DNA from: Mantamonas sphyraenae | Lineage: Eukaryota; CRuMs; Mantamonadidae | NCBI GenBank assembly: GCA_026936335.1 | Contig: JAPMXV010000046.1 | Span: forward strand, 186,001 to 250,000 | DNA: 64,000 bases | Reading direction: 5' to 3' | Part shown: positions 43,717 through 55,800 of the stretch, in pieces | How positions within the stretch are numbered: position 1 is the first letter of the stretch | Layout of the letters: each line of letters opens with the position of its first letter | Program-made: the position numbers and the translations under genes | Notes under the pieces: model-generated | What the model saw: only the letters and a program-made list of their open reading frames with translations | What the model was told of the DNA's origin: nothing | Databases searched by the model: none

Positions 43717-46700
43717 ATGCTTGGAACGAAACCAAAGACCCCCACTCGTTCCTTCTATCAGCTGGACGACGCCGCGTCGGTGTCCACAGCTGGTGACTCG
43801 CCCCGAGCCGGTGACGAAACCACCTTCTCCTTTGCCGGCACACACGCACGCAGTGCGTCGGCACAGGCCAACGCACACCAGGCTTCCAGCAGCGCTGCAG
43901 CCAATCTCGACCTCGGCCACTCTGCAGACAACACGGCTTCCCTCGGAGCCCTGTCCGTCTTCCCGGCCGAGCTCGAGTTTGAAGACACCCTCGCCGGCAC
44001 CGTCTACATCAGCAAGATCTACATCCAGAACCTTGGCCGTCACACCACACGCATTCGCTATGCCCCACCTTCCACTCGGTATGTTCTGTGCCTGCTTCCA
44101 TCGCCCGCCTAGCTCGCCCTCTCGCCTTGCAAAACGGGCACGCGTGACCGTTGCACACGCGCCTTTTGCCTCGAGCCCCGCCCCCGCTCACACATGGCCC
44201 CGCATGGGCACACACACCCAACAGATACTTCCAAGTCAACTTTACCCAGAACAAGGTCCTGGCACCGGGCCTCGAATGCGAGATGGAGATCGTCTTTACC
44301 CCCGAAGACAATCGAGACTACCACGACTCCATCACCATCATGACCCCCAACGAGCAGCTCGACGTCCCGCTCCACGCCCTCACCCTCAAGGCCAACGTCC
44401 AACTCGACAGCTTCCTCAACATGGGCGTCGTCACACTGGGCTCTCGCACAGCGCGTACCCTCACCCTCCAGAACACTGGCTCTCTCGCCGCTCGTTTCAC
44501 CGTCCAGTACGACGCCAACGACGTCCCCTTTGTCGTCTCTCCCACCTCGGGCGCCATCAAACCAAACTCGGTTGCCCAGCTCCATGTCGAATTTGTCCCC
44601 GAACAGCTCGGCGTCGAGCGCACCCAGCTCCTGGTCGCCGTCGAAACCGCAAAGAACGACTTTCAGGAGCGCCTTGTCGACCTCACCGCCACCGTTGTCG
44701 AGCAACGCCTCGAGCTCCTTTTCCCCGAGTCTGGTTCGGACGACATGGGCGACGCCCTCGACTTTGGCGACCTGTATTATTGCCAGCAGCGCGCCGTCAA
44801 GGCCACCCTCGTCAACAACGGGCCCCAGGAGAGCTCCTTTGTCATCTCTGTCGACGCAGCTTCCTCCAAATACCAAAAGCGCAACGGTCAACAAACGGGC
44901 AAAAGGATCTTTGCCGTCCAGCCCTTTGAAGGCCGCCTCCAGCCCTACGAAAAGATTGACGTCGAGTTCATCTGCGACACCACCATCTCCAAGACCCAGC
45001 TCGAGCGCCTCGTCCACAAACAGCGCACCTCCCATCACTTTGACGTCTACATGGGCATCCGTGTCGTCGAGACCCAGGAAGTGCTCGACGTCCGCCTGCA
45101 AGCCACCGCACACACGCCGCAGCCAGTCCTTTCCTCCCAGGAGTTCCTCTTTGGCGAATGCGAGTCTGGCAGCGCTTCCGACATGATGTTTTCGCTCAAG
45201 AACAACAGCGCAGACATGGCCATGCCCTTTGCCTTTGGCAAGGTGGCCCACTTCAAGGTGCGGCCTGCCACAGGCAAGCTTCTGCCCATGCAAAGCCAAA
45301 ACATCATCGTCACCTTCCAGCCCAACCAAATGGGCGTGTTTGACAACACCATTGACCTGTCCCTGTGCAAGGGCATCCACAAGCGTCAGCTGTACGTGCG
45401 CGGCTCGTGCTCGGCCCTGGGTTCCAAGAAGAAGCTCATCGGCGGCCCAGAGTACTCCAAGGAGGATTTTCTGCCTACCGTCAACTTTGTGGAGGCCTCC
45501 ACCAGCTACGGTGGCTCGCGTCAGGGCAAGCGCAACTTCAACCGAACGCGTGTGGACGTCGCCGAATACGACCGCACCGACTCCATCCATGCCTTCTCTG
45601 CACAGCAGGAGGATGCCCGGCGCCAGCGCAACGCCCACTACAACACATACGTCCGCCCGCGCAAATCGCAGAACAAGCTGCAACGCCGTCGCCACGTGCC
45701 CAACCACGAAAACGAAGTCGACCTGGGCATCGAACCGGCCTCGGGCCTCGTCTCGCCGCGCCTTGAGCTGCCCGCCTACACCGAAGGGCTGTACCTCGAA
45801 CGGCCCTTGGCAGAGGTCGACACAGAAGGGAGCAGCAGCACCAAGCATAGCGGCACGGCCAAGCCGCGCATGCGCCCTTCGTCGCGACGTGGAAGCACAG
45901 CCGGCGGACGCGCACGCCAGTACGACGACACGCGCATCATTAAGCGCAAGTTCAAAACCAAGCCAGCCAACGCAACCGAAATGCGTGACTGTAAGCAGCA
46001 GTTGTCGCCCAGTGACCTAATGGCCATCAAGAGCGACACCAAGGCCATCGACTTTGGCAACGTCAACGTGTATTCGCACAACGTGCGCTCGCTCATCTTC
46101 AACAACGACCTGCGCACACATGTGCTCATCTCGCTGGACGTCGACGATTCGGAGCTGAGCGAGACGGGCCCAATGGCTCAGGTGGTGCCTCCGGGCGCCA
46201 CTGCCGGCTTTGACATCACCCTCTGTGCTGCCAATCCGGCACGCTTTGTGTCTTCGTTCAAGTACACCATCAACGGCATCCACACGTACTCGGTGGACGT
46301 CAGCGCAAACATCACCCCGATTGCACTGGCCTTTTCCACCTACGATGTCCAGTTCCAGTTTGACGACACCAACCTGCTCGAGGAGGAGATCCGCCAGCAG
46401 TTTACAGCCACCAACGAGGGCAACCACCCGGCCGAGTATCGCTGGCAGCTGCCGTCCCACTGCCCCTTTGGCGTCATCCCCAGCGAGGGTGTCGTCGAGC
46501 CGGGCAAGAGCGTCCTCTTCACCGTGCGCTTCAAGCCCCAGGCACTTGCTGTCAACGACGAGCAGCTTTGCCTGGAGGTGTTTGGTGGCGACGACCACCA
46601 CGTGCGCGCCCACTGCGTGCTCCCAGACACAAAGGTCGTCTTTGTGCAAAAGGGAATCGAATTCGGCTCGCTTCCCGTCGCCGTGCGCTCGCAGACCCAG

Positions 46701-49700
46701 CTGGTCACCCTGCGCAACACGGGCAAGAACAAGGCCGTGTTTTTTCGTTTCGGCCACCTCCAAGCAGATCGGCTTCCATCCGGCCAAGGGCATCGTGCAG
46801 CCCGGGGACACCATGGATGTCAAGGTGCACCTTGTGCCGGACAAGGCCGCCGTCATCGACCAGTCGCTCGTCTTTACCGTCCGCGGCTGCCGGGTGACCA
46901 AAATCCCCGTGCACGCACAGGCCGACCTCGCCGCTGTCGAGGTCGAGCAAGACGAGTTTGACTTTGGTGACATCTACGTGGGCACCTCTGCACGCAAGAC
47001 CGTCACCATTGCCAACACGGGCTACATCAACGCCGTCATGTTTCTCGATCTGTCGGAACACCCCGAGTTCCGCGCCCACTTTGACATCGACGCCCTGCAG
47101 AGCCGCCGTGCCCTCATCAGTGGCCGTGGTGCAGGTAGCAGCAGCGGAAGTGGTTCAGGCGCAGGCGCAGGCATTTCTTCTTCCTCCTCGTCCTCCTCGT
47201 CTTCGGCCTTCAGCGGACGCCTTGACAGCGCACGCAGCTCGCGCAGCGTGCGTGGAGGCTCAGGGCGCAGTAGCAGTCGTGCAAGCAGCCGCGGAGTTGG
47301 CAACGAGCGCATCCAAGTGACTGTGGTTCACGATTCAACCCAGGCAACCGCAGACGCTGCGGCAGGCGATGCCGGATCGGTGCGTGCCTCGTCGCGCATC
47401 AGCGACGTCAGTGTAGACGAGGCTTCCTCCATGGCCGATCTCAACAACGAACACAACAGCCACTTTAAGATTGTGCTGCCGGCACAGCAGAAACTGGAGT
47501 TTCAGCTTGTGTTTACACCGCCCACGCTGGCCACGTATGCATTTGAGCTGCCTCTCACCGTGAGTGGCATGGAAAACACATCCGCCACGCGACGAGTGGT
47601 CGTGGCAGGTGCCAAAAAGCCGCCCGTCACGCTGTCGCCCGCTCAGCTGGACTTTGACCGCAAGGTGCTCATCAAGGAGGGCGAGCAGCCGTACCGCTTG
47701 CCTGTCACGGTGCGCAACGATTCGCAGGACACACTGGAGTGGTACTTCAAGTTGGATCCACGCACGTTCAACAAGCGCATCTTTGCCATGAGCAGCAGCG
47801 GCGGCGTGCTGGAACCCGGCGCAGAAGAGACCGTGCACGTCAGCTTCTCGCCCACGGAACACGCCAGTCACCTGGCCATGGTGCCTCTGCACGTACGCAA
47901 CCACGAACAGGTCAGCTTTGCCCAGCTGCAAATCCACGGCGACGGCATTTCGCCACAGCTCAACTTTGACCGCCGTGAGCTCGTGCTGCCCATGGTTCCC
48001 TTGGGCATGACCGCAACAGCCACCCTGCACGTCACCTCGCAGGGCTATGACAACGTGACCATCAGCCACAAGCTGCCTGCAGACAGCAAAACTGTGCCAC
48101 TGCAGATTCGCTACCCCAAGGGCTGCGACATGGACTACACACGCTCCCGCGTGCCCGTGGAATTCAGTTTTGCAAACGACACGCCACTCAGCTTCACCGT
48201 CACCGTCGACTTTGTGGACACCGCAGGCAACAAGTTTCCCGTGCGAGTCAGCGGCAGCTGCGACAACAGTCTGTTTTCACTCTACCCGTACCTGCTGCGC
48301 TTTGGCGAGGGCGTCAACGTCGACGCCACGCGCATCAACAAGCCCGTCCTGGTGACGCCATTGGGCTCTGACGACGACCAAACCGCCCTCTCGGCCCTCT
48401 ACTCGCGCAAACAGGACGTCTTCTCCCTCTTTCAAATGAGCGAAGAGCCCGTGGTGGAGCGCCCCGAGGCGCTGGACATCATGCCTGCACAGCTGGTTGA
48501 CTATGTGGTGGCTTGGCTCAACGCACACGCCCTGCCCAACAACCCCGTCGAATCGTTCCCGTCCAGCCTCGTGCAGAGCAACGGCCGCCTGTTTGTGGAA
48601 ATGGTCGAGGCACTGACGGGCAAGAGCTTCCGCAGGCAGAACGTCAAGCGCAACGAGCGTGCTGCGTACCTTTTGCAGCTGTACGAGGACGTGCTGACGT
48701 ACCTCAAGACTCAAGGTGCCTTGCTGAACTTGGTCAAGCCCGAACACCTCCTGGGTTTCCAGGAGTACTGCGCCGTGGCCAAGCTGTACGGGTACACAGC
48801 GCGTTCGGCTGGCGGCTCCAGCTCGCGACGCTCCTTCTCTTACCTTCACCGCATGGAGCAAATCTTTCCGCTGCTGTCACGCGACAGCTGGTTGATGGTG
48901 GCGCTGCAGCTGATGCGCTTGTACGTGTCCACGCGTGCGACAGTGCGCTCGCTGCGCGGCTTGCCAGGAGGACCCGAGAGCGTACGCGACCTGGGCGTGC
49001 CCCTCAAGGGCTCCAATCTGTACAGTGTGTCGGAGAACCTGCTTCTGGGCTGGCTGACGTTCCACTTCAACAAGCATGCCAGCGACGGCCATGCCCACCG
49101 CGTGATGAACTTTGACGAGGACCTGAAGGACAGTCGCGTGCTCATGACGCTTGTGCACTCGCATGTGCCCCACCTGGGTGTGATGCGCGAGTTCAAGCGC
49201 ACAGGCGACGCAGACGTCGAGGCCGAGGTGGACATGTTCAATGCCAACCAACTGCTTGCTGTGCTCGAGTCCTTGGAGCTTGTGCCTCCTGGAATCGATG
49301 CCTCCACCATTGTCGGCGCAGACAACCCGCTGGCCATGCTGATGCTCGTCAACTACCTCTACGAACACCTGCCGCAGTTTGTGCCCCGCACCACCGTTCT
49401 CTTTGACGGCCAGCTGCGCGACCGTTTGCGCAAGAGCATCGAACTCAGCAACCCCAGCGCCCACGAACTCGTGTATCGCGTGGAAATGCACGGCAGCGAG
49501 CAGTTCCGCATTGGCAACCGCGATGTGGTCATTGCCGCCAAGTCTTCTGTGCAGTTTGACATTGAGTTTACGTCGCGCTTCACCACCAAGGAGCGCGCCC
49601 TGCTGAGCTTCATTGGACCGGCTACTGCCTTCCATGCGCCGTCGGCCATTGTCTTTCAGCTGGAGAGTGGGCAAATCACGCGTCCCAGCTCCACCAAGGT

Positions 49701-52700
49701 GGTGTCGTGTGCCACCAACGTGTTTGAACCCACCACCGTCAATCTGGAGGTGAGCAACGTGTTTGCCGACGAGGCCGTGCTGGGCGTGTCTCTCGTGCAG
49801 GAGGAGATCCGCTACGAGCGCAAGGGAGGATCCTCGTCGCGTCGCTACGGAGGCACAAACCGTGGCAAGGCGCCGCTGGAACCTGTGATCACCACCACCG
49901 ACAGCGTGTTCTTCTGCATGGAGGACTCGCTGGTGTTGCGTCGCAACGAGATGGACGTGCTGCCCATCCACTTTCTGCCGCTGCACGCGGGCAAGTTCCG
50001 CTGCCGCGTCGTGCTTCTGGACAAGCGTCTGGGCGAACTCAACTTTGAGATCCACGCCGAGAGCAAGGCCGGCGGCGCCCTGGACACGTTCCGTTTCAAG
50101 TGCGAAAACACCGGCACGTATTCCAAGGACATCCACGTGGCGTACCACAACCCGATGATGGAGCAGGCCAAACGCACGCTGCACGAGTTGGCCCAGGGCA
50201 ACTCAAGCGTGCAGGCGCAGCTCGAACGTCGACTGGAACTGGAAGGCCCCAGCAACAGTCAGCCTGTGCGGTACCGCGTCGAGTACAGCTCGCCCTACTT
50301 CACCGGCCCCTCGGAGCTGGTGCTGACGCCTGCGGGCGACGGTGCGGTCGCTCGCAAGCGTGACAAGAAGCGTGTGGCTGCAGAGGAGGCTGGATCATCA
50401 TCGGGAGCGCCGTCCAGCAATGTGCTCACATTTGAGTTTACGCCCAATGGCGTGGGCACGTACCCGGCACGCATCACGCTGGTGAGCGAGTTTGACACGC
50501 GCGTGTACATTCTGGAAGCGCGTACGACGTCGCCTGGCCAACGTGCAGCGCTGGACTTTGTGGGTGCCGGCGCGCCAGAGCGTACGCCAAGAAATCCCAG
50601 TGGTCAACTCGAGCGATCACGAGTGGCGCGTGCGTGCGTCGCTGCGTGGCGAGTACTTCCAGGGACCACGTGAAATTGTGGTGCCTGCACGAAGCACACA
50701 GCACTACCGCTGGTCTTCAAGCCGGCGTGGGTGACAACTGTGAGCGGTGAGCTTGTCCTCATCAACGATCGCACCTCCGACAAGATCCTGTACAGCTTGC
50801 GCGGTGTGGCAGAGGAGCCGCTGGCCGAGGACCATGTTGTCATCGAGTGCAAGGCTCGCTGGAAGACTCGTCACGAGTTCCGCCTGCACAACTTTGCACG
50901 TGGCGACACCGAGTTTACGGTGGAGAGCGATCTGCCGGACATTGCGGGCGAGCCAACAGTGCTGCTCGAGGCCGGCCAAGCCGAAGGCGTGTACGAGCTG
51001 GAGATCTGTCCGTCGCGCGCGGGCGTGTACACGGGCTCCATCACGTTCACCGCACCCAATGGCCAGTACATGTGGTACACGGTGGAGGTGCGTGCAGAGA
51101 TCCCTGCGCCCGAGCAAACGCTGGAGTTGCACACGGTGCAGCGGCAGCCCGTGGCGGTGGAGATTGGCATCAAGAATCCGCTCTCCACAGCCATCCAGTT
51201 TGAGGTGACGTTGTCCTCGCACGAGCTGCTGGGCGACTCCTTCCTCATGCTGGGCCCCAAGGAGATTGCCACGTACGAGCTCATCTACTTGCCGCTCGTG
51301 ACAGGCGCCCACGACGGCTCGATTGCGTTTTGGAACGAAGAGGTGGGCGAGTTTTGGTACGAGCTGAAGCTGGAGGCGGACGAGGCCACGCCGGTGATGG
51401 TGGAACAGATGGAGTGTGCGGTGGGTGCGCGTGGGTCACGCACAACCGTGCACGTAGAGTCTCCGGCCACGGAAGACATGCGGCTGCGCGTGTCGTGCAG
51501 CAACGAGCAAAACTTCCGTGTGGTGGGAGCCGACGCGCTGGTGGTGCCTGCGTACGAGTCGCTGCCTGTGGAAATCGAGTTTCTGCCGTCCAAGGTGGGT
51601 GAGGTGGTGCAGGGCCGCGTGGAGCTGACCAACGACAAGTACGGCAGCTGGGTGTTCCTGGTGAGTGGGGTGGGGCGTGCGCCGGGTCGCATGGAGGAGG
51701 TGCGCGTGAGCAGCCTCATCCACAGTTCGGCCACGGGCGCGGTGCACTTTCGCAACCCGTTTGAGTGGCCGCTGCCGCTGTCTGTGACCATGCACTGCGA
51801 CGACAAGTATGTGTTTACGCCGTTTGTCAAGAGCGAGGTGCAGGTGCTGGACGCCTTTGATGGCCTGGACGTGCCGTTCACGTTTGAGCCCAGCCTCATG
51901 AAAGAGTACTCGGCCGAGGTGCACATCCGCACGACGGGCGACGACATAGAGGAGGCCATGGAGTGGGTGTACCCTGTGGTAGGCCTTGTGGAAGCGGAGC
52001 GCACGTCCGGCAGCAGCTCCTTCAAGTGCCAGGCACGCAAGCACGTGGACAAGGTGGTAGAAGTTCGTGTGGGCGACACCACAGACATGCGCGCAGAGGA
52101 TGTGTCCATCACGGTGGAGGCGTCAGGCAAGACGAAGCAGGCGTGGGTGGAGGCTGGATTCTCGGCCACCGCACAGAGTGTGGGCCAGGGCGTCGTGCGG
52201 GTGATGGGTTCGTTCCAACCATGGCGTGCAGGCACGGCCAGGGGCGACCTCGTGGTGTATGTCAAGGGTCACGGCGTGTGGCGCCACGGCATCGTGCTCG
52301 AGGCGGACGAGCCAGAGGTGGACGACGTGATTGAGATCGAGGCCAACCTGGGCAAAAAGGAGGCGGTGAGTTTTGTGCTGAGCAACCAGTTTGGGGCAGC
52401 CACGGAGTTTCAGGCATACTTTGCGCATGGGTCCAGCGACTGCTTCACTGTGAGTCCGCAGGAGGGCGAGCTGCCTGCGTATGGCGAGGACGGCCAGCTG
52501 TTTGTGGTGTCGTACAAGCCACTGCGCTTTGGCAAGAAGCACGAAGCCAAGCTGGTGATTGAGACGGCGGCCAGCCAGTGGAGTTTCCTGGTTCGTGGCT
52601 CGCCTCCCAAGTACAGCAAGCCGACGGTGGAAAAGAGCAAGCTGGACAACTCATGGCGCGACGGCGAGATGCCGAGTCCTAGCAGCACGTCCAGTCGAAG

Positions 52701-52743
52701 GGCCAGGGCCAAGGGCAAAGGCAAGATGACGCGACGGGGATGA
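43717..52743 (+). CDS. CFAP47: CFAP47-type ciliary protein (three apparent frameshifts)
   Basis: Exons 43717-44078 and 44225-52743 encode about 2960 residues (human CFAP47 is about 3190). The protein is a chain of ASH/MSP-like Ig folds typical of central-apparatus proteins (GYINAVMFLDLSEHPEF, LTLQNTGSLAARFTVQYD, LEIQPSRAGVYTG-type endings). A calponin-homology domain sits in the middle (48480-49390: VDYVVAWLNAHALP, GRLFVEMVEALTGK, LVNYLYEHLP). This mix identifies CFAP47 rather than HYDIN. A Ser/Gly-rich insert (47130-47340) interrupts one Ig fold. The reading frame shifts near 46750 (in a T run), 50575 and 50705, and each time the ASH sequence continues in the next frame. Single-base errors explain this best; a decayed gene is less likely because all other regions are intact. 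Role: structural protein of the motile axoneme. Confidence 0.87.
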
Positions 52744-52813
52744 AGGTGAAGGGGGGGGGAGAGAGCGGACCGGCCGTGCGCATGTCCATCCAACGCATCC
52801 AACAAACTCGATC

Positions 52814-55800
52814 ATGAGCAGTTCCAGTTCCTCGTCTGGCGAGTCCCAACTGGACAGCACCCTGTCTGATCTTGAAAACTTTGTGCTGGTTGACGAGTCG
52901 CCGAACATCGAGGGTCTCAACTTTCCCTTGAAGTTTGTGCCCGTCAACGACACGGAGTACCACGACATGCATGCGTTTGACGTGCCTCCCAAGTTCCGCG
53001 AAGAGGCAAACTACATTGCCGAGCTGGTGAGTAGCGCGTAGAGTGACACCTTAGCCCTGAGGCGGGTGTGGCTCGCGTGAATCCGCGAGGATTGGAGCCT
53101 TTGCAAGAGGTCACTGACGCCCCCCATTTCGCACCTGCGTTTGCACACGGCGCATGAAACGGCGTCGACACCTTGCGTGTGCGTGCACATACACAGGCAC
53201 AAGCTGTGGCCGACGGTGAGAAGTACGTGTCGATGCTGTACACCTTCCGGTCGTGCTCGAAAGCCATCCCGCAGGTGAAAACCACCGACCAGGCCAACAA
53301 AGAGGAGATCCACTCCAAGACCTACGAAGTGCTCAAGCCCGAGATTGACAAGCTCAAGGAGTGCATGAACTACCAAGAGTCTGCCATCACGCTGTTTGTA
53401 CGTGTCCCCGTGGCCCTGTGTTCCTCGGCGTAGCCGGCGGCCAGCACTTTTTGTCCACCGTCCGATTTCCCTCTTTTCGCCTCGACCTCTGCCAAAACCG
53501 GCCCCTCAAGGCACCCCACGCGCCCTCCTGCACGCAACCACGCCAGCGTCGGCAACTGTATGCATGTGCAAAGGAGCACTGTGCACGTGTCCCATGTGCT
53601 GTCGACACATGCCCAGCTGCTCCCGCTTGGCGCCTTGTCGCTGCGTTTGCCGTTGGCCTCTCATGACAAACAACACCCAGCTCACACATTCCTCTCCCTC
53701 GCCTCCACGTCCCCTGTCACTGCTCCCGCCTCGCCCACCTGCACGCACCTGGCCGCCTCTGCCTGTATTCCTCGCCACAGTGCCACAACGTCGACAAGAT
53801 GGCCGGCATCTGGAAGAAGGAGGTCGTTTCCGAAAGCTGGGTCGATTCCATGATTACCATGCTTGACCACCTCCTCGTCCTCGACAACCTCAAGAACAGC
53901 AGGGCCAGCCTCAACAACGACTTTTCCTTCTACCGTCGGTACGTGTCCCGTCCCTCACCCGTCGCCTCGTTGTGTTTCCCCTTGCTTCATACAGGCCGCG
54001 AGTGTTGCCGGCTGGACTTTTTCCTTTTCGCCTTGTTCCTTCGCCCCGCACCTCGCCACGCGTGTCTCGTCACGCTCGTCCCCACACAAAGCCACTCACA
54101 CCATGGATGCTCGGTCTGCGGCGTGGTCGCGTGTCGTACGCCTGACTTGCAGTGCGTTCTCGTCGCTGCGCAACGTGGCTGGCTCCGACGAAGCCGCAGA
54201 GACCCAGCAGAAGCTGTACATGTTTCTGGCCAGCAACAGCAGCATTTCCACGTCCCTCAAGGCTAGCCTGGAGAAGGTGACCAACTACGACGACGTGCTC
54301 ATCCTCATCATCGAGCAGGCGCACGAATACCTGGAGAGCGATCGTTTCCTGCTGCCGCGCGAAAAGTTCCGCCTCATTCGTGTGCTTGCACTGTGCATCT
54401 TCCTTCTGGATCACGCAAACAACTCGGTGTTCTCCTCCAAGAACAAGAAGATCAAGATCGAAAAGTTCATGGAGCCTTTCAAGCGCTATCCCGTGGTCAT
54501 CCTGTACGGTGACATGAGCGTGGACATCCTGTCCATCCTCGGCCGCTGCCCCAACTTCCACAGCGAGTGCAAGTTTACGCCCACGCCCGAACACAAGGTC
54601 GAGCAAGAGTACATGCTCGTCAACTCGCTTGACGAGATGCGCGAGAAGCACAACACCTACCTGGCCAGCTTCACCACCACCATGAGCGAGATCAAGGCCA
54701 AGATCAAGCGCAACACCCCGGTCGACGTCACAGGCTCCCACCAGATTGCCACCTTTGTGCAGCGCGGCCTGCTGCTCCTGCGTGACCTCTCCTGCCAGAT
54801 CCAGGAACAGACCGCCTGGAAGTACGTCCACCCTACACGTGAGGACGCCTACACAGAGTGCACCGAGTACGAAAAGGCCGGCCGCTACAACTACACACGC
54901 GCCGAGCTCACTGCCCTCGTCGAGTACATCGCCATGGTCAAGGGGCTGGCTGCAGTCATGCGCGACGCAAGCACCATCCTCGCACCCATCATCCGCCGCT
55001 ACATCCACAACTACACGCAAAAGTTCATCCAGCAGCTGCTGCGTGATGTCATCCGCTCCGTGGCCAAGCGCAAGAAGAGCACCATGAAGGATAACCTGCT
55101 CGCCGTGCGTTCCATCTGCGTCGACTGGCTCAACGGCGTCGAGCCAGCCAACGACCCGGCCCTGTCGGGCAAGCAGTACTCGGAGGAGTTTGAGGTGCCC
55201 GAACGAGAGGTCGCTCCGGGCGTCACCCAGCTCTTCTTCCTGCGCAATGTCACATACTCCCTGTACTCGACAAAGTCTCCCGCGCTGCAAAAGACGACGT
55301 TGCTGGGCAAGAAGAAGGACAAGGACGGTGACATCAAGGAGAAGCACACCACTCAGATGCGCGAGTTCTTCCACGACTCGTCCTTCTTCATGAGCCTGCT
55401 CAACTACGGCGACTCGCTCACTTCCATCAGCGACCTCGGCGACCTGTGGTACCGAGAGTTCTACCTGGAAATGAGCAAGCAGATCCAGTTCCCCATCGAG
55501 ATGTCCATGCCTTGGATCCTCATCGACCACATCCTGTCCAGCGGCGACACAAGCATCATGGAGTGCGCCCTGTTCCCGCTCGACCTTTACAACGACGCAG
55601 GCAACCGCGCCCTCCACTCGCTCAAGCAGCAGTTCCTGTACGACGAGGTGGAGGCCGAGGTCAACCTGTGCTTCGACCAGTTTGTGTTCAAGGTGGCCAA
55701 CGGCATTTTTGAGCACTACAAGGTGCAGGCCAGCGCGCAGATCTTGGACAAGCCGTTCAAAATGCACATGGACAAGGTGCTCAACGAGCCAGAGAGCCGC

